This document shows, in pieces, positions 1 to 5,393 of a DNA stretch of 6,808 nt (its first letter is position 1; each line of letters opens with the position of its first letter). Below the pieces are notes generated by a model, which did no database searches, was not told the DNA's origin, and saw only the letters and a program-made list of their open reading frames with translations. A program made the translations under genes and the position numbers. Location: the NCBI GenBank assembly GCA_017645985.1, contig JAGCNK010000143.1, forward strand, positions 1 through 6,808, in the 5' to 3' direction. The DNA is from Bacteroidales bacterium. GTDB taxonomy: Bacteria > Bacteroidota > Bacteroidia > Bacteroidales > UBA3824.

Positions 1-2063
1 AAGTGTTCGGGCAGATATTTGTCGAAATATTCTACCGGCGGCATTACAGCCTGCTGAATCTTCTGCGCATAGCGGATACTCTCCACAATCTTATCTTTCT
101 GAGCAGCAATCTCTTCCTCTGCCTTTTTGATTTGGGTGATGTCGGAGTCGATAGCCACAATTTTGTAGAGATTGTCCTGACTGTCGAAAATGGGCGTAAG
201 GTTGGTTTGAATCCAAAGTTCCGCACCGTCGGCATTCTGCGACTTGGTGGTATAGAGAGTTGATTTCTTTTCTATCAAATTCTGTTCGATGCTTGAAAGC
301 ACCTCCACGTCGGTGTTCTTTTCCAAGAGGTTAGAGCCGTATTTCTGACTGTAATCATCGTAAGAGTAGCCGGTCATACGTTTGAAACCATCGTTAACCC
401 ACTCGATTTCGCCGTCGGCAGAGGCAATGATTACAGAGTTGTCGGTCTTGGACGCCACGAGCGAGAGTTTTTCGAGTTCTTTGTTAACCGATTCGAGCTT
501 TTCTTTCTGAGCCTCAATCTCATCGCGCTGCTGGCGGATCTCCTCGTGAGCCTTTTTCAACGCAGTGATATCAGAGTCGATAAGGATTAGTTTCGACACA
601 TTGCCATTCTTGTCGGCAACGGGCGTGATAGAGGTCTGCGCCCATTTTTCCTCGCCGTCGGCTGTCGTTACCTCGTTCTCGTAAAGCATAGCCGACTTGG
701 AAGTGATACACGAATCAAGAATTTCGTCAATCTTTTCATTCTTAGAAGCCTGACGGATATTGCTGCCGACATTATCTTTAAGAGTGTCGATATTGTAACC
801 GTAAAGACGTGTAAATCCGTGGTTGATCCATTCAAAATTGCCATCGGGATCAAGAATCATAACCGCGCTGTCGGTCTTGTCGGCCACGATAGAAAGTTTT
901 GCCAACTCCTCTTTCTGCTGCTCGATTTTGATATTCTGCTCGGCAAGTTTCTTATTGTCGCGACGTTTGCCACGGTAGAGGAAGAAGATGAAAAACGCCA
1001 TCACAACGAATATCGACAACGCCACAAGCGAAATCATCAAGATGTGGTTGACAAAATTGTACTTGTAAGATAGTTCGGTAAGAGCGCTCTCCTTTTCGGC
1101 GATTTCCTCGTCCACTTTGTCGAGACGTTTCTGCTGCTCCTCGGCAATACGCTGCTGCTCAGCAAGTTTTTCTTGCATAGGACGGAGCTCAGCCTCGATT
1201 TTTGCCATCTCCTCGGTTTTAGACTGAAGTTCTGATGCAGCCTGCTCAAGTTCGCGGCGTGTCTCCTCCTGCTGAGCCTGCAACACCGACATTTCGGCCT
1301 TCTGCTCGTTGATGCGACGGGTCTGCTCTTCGATAGCCTTTTTCTGATCGGCGATATTTTTGTTCTGGGTTTGTATAGTCTGCTCTTTTTCAGCTATTTC
1401 CTTCTCTTTTTGAGAAAGCTGACGCTGTTTGTCGGCAAGCTCTTTGTTCTTGCTGTTGAGCTGGCTTTGTACTTGGGTAAGTTTTGCGTTGGTTTCCTTA
1501 ACAGCCTCTTTTACAAGGTCGTCGGCTGATGTATCCTCGCCGTGGAGGTTTTTGGTAAGGCTCTCGTCAACGCTGATAGCCACCTTGCGGAGGTTAGCGC
1601 TGCTGTATTTAAACGACACCTTGCCCGAAACCTCGTCGATAAGGTTAATCATAATTTTTGAGGCGTCGCCATAATTGTCGGTAGCCAGGGCAACAGGACG
1701 GCGGGCAAAACGTTTGAGCGCGGTTTCGTAGTCGCGAGTCTGCGGCACATAAAGCAAATGCAGCTGCACGGCGTTGTAGGCTTCGTCGACCGACGAATAT
1801 TCCTGAACCATAACCTTTGTGCCCGAACCCGGATAAGTCTTTTTGGCATTCTTAGTGAGGGCGCGTACAAACTGCTGCGAGCCGTTTACCACACCTATAT
1901 ACAAAATATTGATATCCTCGTCGTTTTCCCAAATGAGCGAACGAGGAATCTCATAAATCAGTTTCGCCTTCTGGTCGTCGGACGATTCTCCGTACTGTGC
2001 GTAAGTATTATTGGCACAAATACAAGTAAAAATTACAATTAATAGTAAAATCCGTTTAGTCAT
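1..2063 (-). CDS. Membrane sensor: YfiR-like domain, coiled coil, TM, two PAS domains, probable SpoIIE phosphatase (C-terminus cut off)
   Basis: The frame is open from ATG 2063 to the window edge (687 codons, no stop). Residues 1-22 form a signal peptide (TYA/Q cleavage). Residues 30-173 resemble the YfiR/HmsC-type DUF4154 periplasmic domain. Residues 183-333 are a charged, Q/E/K-rich coiled coil. Residues 341-363 are a transmembrane helix followed by the stop-transfer sequence RGKRR. Two PAS/PAC units follow (about 390-505 and 530-650), each ending in IDSDIT, joined by short coiled coils. The last residues, SIRYAQKIQQAVMPP (662-676) then YLPEHF, match the linker that precedes SpoIIE/PP2C phosphatase domains in Bacteroidota sensors. 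I infer that a periplasmic or redox cue is passed through the coiled coil to a cytoplasmic serine phosphatase; a kinase output is less likely. An in-frame ATG at 2084 would add seven residues ahead of the signal peptide, so 2063 is preferred. The gene starts 49 bp after the NUDIX stop with no clear promoter between, suggesting co-transcription. Confidence 0.86.
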   Translation of the reverse strand, partial: MTKRILLLIVIFTCICANNTYAQYGESSDDQKAKLIYEIPRSLIWENDEDINILYIGVVNGSQQFVRALTKNAKKTYPGSGTKVMVQEYSSVDEAYNAVQLHLLYVPQTRDYETALKRFARRPVALATDNYGDASKIMINLIDEVSGKVSFKYSSANLRKVAISVDESLTKNLHGEDTSADDLVKEAVKETNAKLTQVQSQLNSKNKELADKQRQLSQKEKEIAEKEQTIQTQNKNIADQKKAIEEQTRRINEQKAEMSVLQAQQEETRRELEQAASELQSKTEEMAKIEAELRPMQEKLAEQQRIAEEQQKRLDKVDEEIAEKESALTELSYKYNFVNHILMISLVALSIFVVMAFFIFFLYRGKRRDNKKLAEQNIKIEQQKEELAKLSIVADKTDSAVMILDPDGNFEWINHGFTRLYGYNIDTLKDNVGSNIRQASKNEKIDEILDSCITSKSAMLYENEVTTADGEEKWAQTSITPVADKNGNVSKLILIDSDITALKKAHEEIRQQRDEIEAQKEKLESVNKELEKLSLVASKTDNSVIIASADGEIEWVNDGFKRMTGYSYDDYSQKYGSNLLEKNTDVEVLSSIEQNLIEKKSTLYTTKSQNADGAELWIQTNLTPIFDSQDNLYKIVAIDSDITQIKKAEEEIAAQKDKIVESIRYAQKIQQAVMPPVEYFDKYLPEH

Positions 2064-2112
2064 TGTATCAAAATTTGTTTCCATACTAGGACAATACAAT
2101 TATGTTGCCAAT

Positions 2113-2547
2113 TTAAACGGTATGTTTGGCAAGGATAAACTCCTCAAGAATTTTTGCGTGGTCGAAAGCCAGAGCGGGAAGGTTGTTGATATCAAACCAG
2201 GCAGCCTCTTTGGCATCGTCGGCAGGATGGAACTCAATGTCCTCATCTACATACACATAGAAAACTATGGTAACGGTTCTTCCTCTGGGGTCGCATCCCG
2301 GATCACCAAAAGCCTTGAACTGAGAGAGAAACTGACAGTCGATGCCGGTCTCTTCCAAAAGTTCGCGCGAGGCAGATTGTTCGAGGGTTTCGCCCTCCTC
2401 GGTAAAGCCGCCAGGAAACGCCCAGCAATCTTTAAAAGGTTCGTTCCTACGTTTTATAAGCAATATCTGGCTCGTTACGCCAGTTTTTTTAAGCACCAGA
2501 ATGTCGGCTGTAACCGACGGCATTGGGTATTTGTATGTGTACGACAT
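2113..2547 (-). CDS. NUDIX hydrolase, ADP-ribose pyrophosphatase-like
   Basis: This 144-aa protein has a complete Nudix box, GX5EX7REUXEEXGU, at residues 47-69. It contains G47, E53, R61, E62, E65, E66 and G68, so the Mg-binding and catalytic residues are intact. The N-terminal strand (YPMPSVTADILVL, residues 7-19), the KRR and WAFPGGF segments before the box, and DPGCDPRGRT (82-91) after it resemble ADP-ribose pyrophosphatase-like NUDIX proteins (COG1051 type). These cleave nucleoside diphosphates linked to another moiety. The exact substrate cannot be read from sequence, and other NDP-X substrates are possible. The protein is cytoplasmic, with no signal peptide. The frame extends upstream to a TTG at 2580, but that codon is the end of a likely -7 promoter box, so ATG 2547 is chosen. 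The sensor gene follows after 49 bp, probably in the same transcript. Confidence 0.93.
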   Translation of the reverse strand: MSYTYKYPMPSVTADILVLKKTGVTSQILLIKRRNEPFKDCWAFPGGFTEEGETLEQSASRELLEETGIDCQFLSQFKAFGDPGCDPRGRTVTIVFYVYVDEDIEFHPADDAKEAAWFDINNLPALAFDHAKILEEFILAKHTV

Positions 2548-2577
2548 AATTGAATTCTTAACGTTAAGTTTGTTTGC

Positions 2578-2585
2578 CAAATATA
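2578..2585 (-). promoter_or_regulatory. Candidate -7 promoter box of the NUDIX gene
   Basis: The minus strand reads TATATTTG, an exact match to the Bacteroidota -7 consensus TAnnTTTG, 30 bases upstream of ATG 2547. I see no TTTG or TTG at the expected -33 spacing, where the sequence is ATCACGCAA-like. The promoter is therefore only half supported. If real, it would drive the NUDIX gene and probably the sensor behind it. Confidence 0.42.
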
Positions 2586-2645
2586 TGAATTTTTTTGATT
2601 TGCGTGATATTTTTTCCTAAAAAAAATCAAAAAAAATACGAGTTT

Positions 2646-3551
2646 TTACAATTCAAAAGACAAACTACCCAGACCCACCAGCTGTCCGTTAGTGGTTTTG
2701 GCCTTCGCGTTTTCGATAATAATTTTACCATCGTTGTTAAATGCAGATTTAAGCAACTGTCTCTGAGAGTTGGTAAAACGTGACGAATTGCTTTCCATAT
2801 TCTGAGCAACTCCCGCTACAGTAGCCACAAGTGTAAAACTTTCAATTTTTGGCACAAGAATATCGGCGTATTTGTCAGACCCTTCAAATAGTTTGGTAGT
2901 AAGGTCAGCATCGTAGCCATCGGTACCGCCAGCCACCATAGCACGAATAAACCATTTGAGCGAAGCCACGGTTTCCAATTGATAAACTCCGCCACCAAAC
3001 GACGGTTTGGCAGGGTCGTTTTTAACATTGACAGCAAGTGTGGCAGAACAGCCGTGCCAAGAAACTTTCACCTTTTGGCGACCAACAATGTCGTTATTAA
3101 ATTCAAAATCAGCATATTGAACATCAAAAATATCATAAGTACCATCAGAGTAAAGAGCCTTAACAGTGCCTTTAAGACGTTCAAAAATGAGCAATTCAGA
3201 TTTTACCCTCGACAAATTGAGCATCAGCGGACGACGTGTGCTTACCGCCACATATACGTCATAGGTCTGCGAATAAGAATGCCAAGAAATATTGGCGGTC
3301 TGTTTGCCCTCTTTCACGTTGTTTAGTTGACAATTAGCATTTGAAATGTCAACAATTTCGGAAGAACCGTCCTGATAAAGAGCCCTAAACGTGCCCGTAA
3401 GGTTTCTGAACTGAAAAATGGTGTCGGATAGATTAGAAAAATCAAAACTAACAGGTTGAACCTCAAGATTCTGAGCTTTACAACACTGCGACACAATAGC
3501 TGAGAAAAAAGTGAGTAGTACTAACTTAGTAATAATTGTTTTTTGTATCAT
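2646..3551 (-). CDS. Secreted protein with two Big_3-type Ig-like repeats and a GldM-like C-terminal domain
   Basis: This 301-aa protein has a signal peptide ending CKA/Q (residues 26/27). The Q before C23 argues against a lipobox. Two repeats follow, about 48-103 and 123-176. Both share the pattern L-x-G-T-x-x-A-L-Y-x-D-G, then G-[KR]-Q, then [IV]-S-W-H and a final x-V-x-V strand, resembling bacterial Ig-like group 3 (Big_3) domains. The C-terminal part (about 228-301) reads PKIESFTL, then SNSSRFTNSQRQLL (254-267), then a G-K-[IV]-x-I-E-N-x-K-A segment (275-284), and ends LGSLSFEL. From memory this order closely resembles the last domain of GldM, the periplasmic shaft protein of the type IX secretion/gliding motor. 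The GldM transmembrane helix and earlier domains are absent. The role is unknown; it may bind envelope or T9SS partners. The gene has its own promoter and no good terminator. Sampled GC is about 36% (43 of 120 bases), well below the neighbouring gene upstream. Confidence 0.85.
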   Translation of the reverse strand: MIQKTIITKLVLLTFFSAIVSQCCKAQNLEVQPVSFDFSNLSDTIFQFRNLTGTFRALYQDGSSEIVDISNANCQLNNVKEGKQTANISWHSYSQTYDVYVAVSTRRPLMLNLSRVKSELLIFERLKGTVKALYSDGTYDIFDVQYADFEFNNDIVGRQKVKVSWHGCSATLAVNVKNDPAKPSFGGGVYQLETVASLKWFIRAMVAGGTDGYDADLTTKLFEGSDKYADILVPKIESFTLVATVAGVAQNMESNSSRFTNSQRQLLKSAFNNDGKIIIENAKAKTTNGQLVGLGSLSFEL

Positions 3552-3574
3552 AACGTGAAAAAATTTTTAATTCG

Positions 3575-3605
3575 CAAATATAGAGATATCATCTAAAACT
3601 ACAAA
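3575..3605 (-). promoter_or_regulatory. Bacteroidota-type promoter of the Ig/GldM-like gene
   Basis: On the minus strand a -33 TTTG (3605-3602) is followed, after 19 bases, by the -7 box TATATTTG (3582-3575). Both elements and the spacing fit the Bacteroidota sigma-ABfr consensus. The expected start of transcription leaves a leader of roughly 20 bases before ATG 3551. The -33 element lies inside the T-tract of the upstream gene's terminator. Confidence 0.72.
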
Positions 3606-3646
3606 AAATCCGCCGTTATTACCCATATCAGGCAACGACGGCGGAT
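3602..3646 (-). terminator. Intrinsic terminator of the 305-aa lipoprotein gene
   Basis: A perfect 9-bp GC-rich stem, ATCCGCCGT (3608-3616) paired with ACGGCGGAT (3638-3646), encloses a loop of about 21 bases. On the minus strand it is followed directly by TTTTTTG. It lies 27 bases past the stop codon at 3673. It has the form of a Rho-independent terminator for minus-strand transcription. Confidence 0.8.
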
Positions 3647-3672
3647 ATTTATATAATAAGTTGTTGGAAAAA

Positions 3673-4590
3673 CTATTTCAACGCTTGGAGAATGCTAAGA
3701 ATCTTGTCGCTGTCAAAATTGTCCTTGCACCAGATACGGCCTATCTTGTTGTCAACTTTTACAACTTTGAAACCGTCTTTGAGCTTGCCTACGAATTCGC
3801 CTTTAAACTCATCGCCGGCTTTGAACTGCTGGTCGAGGGGAATAAGTGTGCACGGGCTGCGGTCAAAAGCTGCGATCTTGCCAGCGAATCCAGCGCCGAG
3901 AACTTTGGTGTCGGTGCAGCTGATTAAAGTGTAGAGGGCGTTGCTGCCGTCGCCTGTAACTACAAACGACTGTCCGGGCTGCCATTCGTTGTTTTTAAGC
4001 ACTACGAAAGTGCTGGGTTTGATCTGCTCGTTGGCGTGGCTGTTGGCAAATCCCTTGCCGTCTTCTGTCCAGTCCATATCAAGGTAGTCAACTTTGGGTT
4101 CGGTAGCCTTCTTGGCATCGGTAACGATAGCGCGTTCCATACCAGAACCGCTCTGCCACCATGTGAGGATGATGTCGCCGTTCTTTGCTTTCTGATCCTT
4201 GGGAATAGGAATAATGAGAGAGTTAGGCATTTCGATATCCTCGCCAAAACCCTTCACCATAGATGTGGTTTCGCCAACAGATACGAGGGTGGCATTGTAG
4301 AAAATGTAAGTTTCGTTTGCCGGATCGTCAGACTCTTTGAGTTTTTTGGGATAGAAAGAGTGGATTGAGAGAACGGTCTGTCCTGCCTCCAAGCCTTCTG
4401 CCTTGATGCCTTCGGGATAATCCCAGGGGAACCCTTTTTCCTTAGCGGGTTCTTCAGCAACCTCTTCGGTCTGTTCGGTTGCTTGTTCTTGAGTTTGTTC
4501 CTGCTGTTCGTTCTGGTTGTTTTGTGCTCCGCCGCAGGCAACGGCAGCAGTCATAAGTGCCGCAGCACATAAATAAACTGTTTTTTTCAT
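3673..4590 (-). CDS. Lipoprotein of unknown function with Q/E-rich linker and apparent internal duplication
   Basis: This 305-aa protein starts MKKTVYLCAAALMTAAVACGG, with a probable lipid cysteine at C19 (A-V-A-C; a loose lipobox). Residues 22-52 are a low-complexity linker rich in Q, E and T, likely a flexible tether from the membrane. The rest is predicted mostly beta. Two halves look related. The first (about 66-159) has an EAGQ start and, later, LIIPIPKDQKAKNGD. The second (about 202-280) has a QPGQ start and, later, TLIPLDQQFKAGDEF. This suggests a twofold repeat of a small beta domain with Gly-Asp turns. I do not recognise the family, and a binding or scaffold role is only a guess. Start ATG 4590 is supported by the signal peptide and an upstream promoter; a strong terminator follows. 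GC is high (68 of 120 bases sampled at 3781-3900), in contrast to the genes on both sides. Confidence 0.85.
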   Translation of the reverse strand: MKKTVYLCAAALMTAAVACGGAQNNQNEQQEQTQEQATEQTEEVAEEPAKEKGFPWDYPEGIKAEGLEAGQTVLSIHSFYPKKLKESDDPANETYIFYNATLVSVGETTSMVKGFGEDIEMPNSLIIPIPKDQKAKNGDIILTWWQSGSGMERAIVTDAKKATEPKVDYLDMDWTEDGKGFANSHANEQIKPSTFVVLKNNEWQPGQSFVVTGDGSNALYTLISCTDTKVLGAGFAGKIAAFDRSPCTLIPLDQQFKAGDEFKGEFVGKLKDGFKVVKVDNKIGRIWCKDNFDSDKILSILQALK

Positions 4591-4627
4591 TGTGTTATAA
4601 TACTAATTGGTTTGAAATTTTACCGAG

Positions 4628-4662
4628 CAAATATAGAGATAATTATTATTGGGTGTATCAAA
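4628..4662 (-). promoter_or_regulatory. Candidate promoter of the 305-aa lipoprotein gene
   Basis: The minus strand has the -7 box TATATTTG (4635-4628), 37 bases before the ATG. The nearest upstream TTTG (4662-4659) is 23 bases away, a little longer than the usual 19-21, so the -33 assignment is uncertain. The -7 region lies in a 15-base sequence, TATCTCTATATTTGC, that also occurs at the promoter of the Ig/GldM-like gene. Confidence 0.55.
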
Positions 4663-4715
4663 TATGACATTATTTTTTTGTTGGGGTGGGAAAATCTTCC
4701 ACAGTTTGGTAAAGT

Positions 4716-4734
4716 AAAAATGTTATCAAAACAT
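4716..4734 (-). terminator. Weak hairpin plus T-tract after the 159-aa lipoprotein gene
   Basis: Directly after the stop codon, the minus strand reads ATGTT-TTGAT-AACAT followed by TTTTTA. The 5-bp stem is mostly A:T, so this is at best a weak intrinsic terminator. It is listed because of its position touching the stop codon and its T-tract. Confidence 0.3.
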
Positions 4735-5214
4735 TCAATCCAATGAAAAATTAGTAAAAGTAATACTAGGTCCTTCTGTTTCAATTTGACGTTCTTCTTT
4801 ATTGTACCAATAATGAGTAACTAAACGAAGATGGTAGCCTCTGGCAACTTCAAATAAACCTGAATTTATAGAAAAATGATATATTGTATCTCTTTGTCGT
4901 CCAAGAGAGTTCATTTCTGATGATTTAAGATTTTTTAGGTCATTTAGATTACGAATTTCACTCCATAATAATTCATATTCGAATGTTGTGGTATCAATAT
5001 AGGTTGCAGATGTCCATTTAACATCAATTTCAGTTCCCATAAAAAAGCCATTAACGAATTTTGGTCTTGTAGAATATTGATTACCTTCGCCAAATGGGTC
5101 TCCGTAATCTGGAGTTTGAGGTTTATCATCATCTCCTTTGTTGCAAGATGTGAACATAAATCCTGATACAGCCACCATTACGGCTGCAAATAAAACTAAT
5201 ACTGATTTTTTCAT
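4735..5214 (-). CDS. Small surface-type lipoprotein, AT-rich, unknown function (FN3/Ig-like fold possible)
   Basis: This 159-aa protein has a hydrophobic signal ending F-T-S-C, with the lipid cysteine at C24. It is followed by NKGDDDK. An acidic cluster just after the lipid cysteine resembles the Bacteroidota lipoprotein export signal that sends lipoproteins to the outer face of the outer membrane, so surface exposure is inferred. Residues 30-50 are a short linker rich in P, G and D. The remainder alternates short beta-like strands, including a tyrosine- and tryptophan-rich part (FEYELLW; GYHLRLVTHYWYN), and ends in SITFTNFSLD. This could be a single fibronectin-III or Ig-type domain, but there is no clear signature. 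Sampled GC is about 31% (74 of 240 bases), the lowest of any gene here and far below the neighbouring lipoprotein gene, which may point to recent acquisition. Start ATG 5214 fits the signal peptide and the promoter. Confidence 0.8.
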   Translation of the reverse strand: MKKSVLVLFAAVMVAVSGFMFTSCNKGDDDKPQTPDYGDPFGEGNQYSTRPKFVNGFFMGTEIDVKWTSATYIDTTTFEYELLWSEIRNLNDLKNLKSSEMNSLGRQRDTIYHFSINSGLFEVARGYHLRLVTHYWYNKEERQIETEGPSITFTNFSLD

Positions 5215-5289
5215 TTTTGTAATAGATTAAATTGTTAGTATTTATAATTTTACATATTAGATAATAGGTAATTGGATAATTATTCTCCG

Positions 5290-5321
5290 CAAATGTAAGA
5301 TTATATTTTAAAAAGCACAAA
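5290..5321 (-). promoter_or_regulatory. Bacteroidota-type promoter of the 159-aa lipoprotein gene
   Basis: The minus strand has -33 TTTG (5321-5318), a 20-base spacer and -7 TACATTTG (5297-5290), a full consensus match. The predicted leader is about 70 bases, AT-rich, with no hairpin that I can recognise. It diverges from the plus-strand promoter about 40 bases away. Confidence 0.7.
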
Positions 5322-5362
5322 AAATAACTCTAAATATATTTTATGATAGTAATAATATTTTG

Positions 5363-5370
5363 TTTCTTTG
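5363..5370 (+). promoter_or_regulatory. Candidate -7 box of the LtaS-like gene
   Basis: TTTCTTTG matches TAnnTTTG with one mismatch and is followed by C, giving the TTTGC often seen in this phylum. It would leave a leader of about 17-20 bases before ATG 5394. No clear TTTG lies 19-21 bases upstream (the region reads TTTTATG), so support is modest. Confidence 0.38.
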
Positions 5371-5393
5371 CAAACTGAAAAAATACTAACACA

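Noticed and set aside
2064..2084. In-frame ATG at 2084 for the sensor
   Set aside because: It would put METNFDT in front of the basic n-region of the signal peptide, so ATG 2063 gives a more normal signal peptide.
2011..2553. 180-codon open frame on the plus strand
   Set aside because: It lies opposite the NUDIX gene, whose intact Nudix box and family-like sequence make the minus strand the coding one. The plus-strand product has no recognisable domain or start context.
2548..2580. Upstream TTG start for the NUDIX gene giving 155 residues
   Set aside because: The TTG is part of the TATATTTG promoter box, and the extra 11 residues add nothing to the family's usual N-terminus. ATG 2547 is a better start.
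2627..2646. Possible terminator after the Ig/GldM-like gene
   Set aside because: The only stem is A5/T5 around a 6-base loop with no G:C pairs, so the T-rich spacer alone does not make a credible hairpin terminator.
4692..4703. Short inverted repeat GGAA-AATC-TTCC in the gap before the 305-aa lipoprotein gene
   Set aside because: It is only a 4-bp stem with no T-tract on either strand, and no operator family could be matched.
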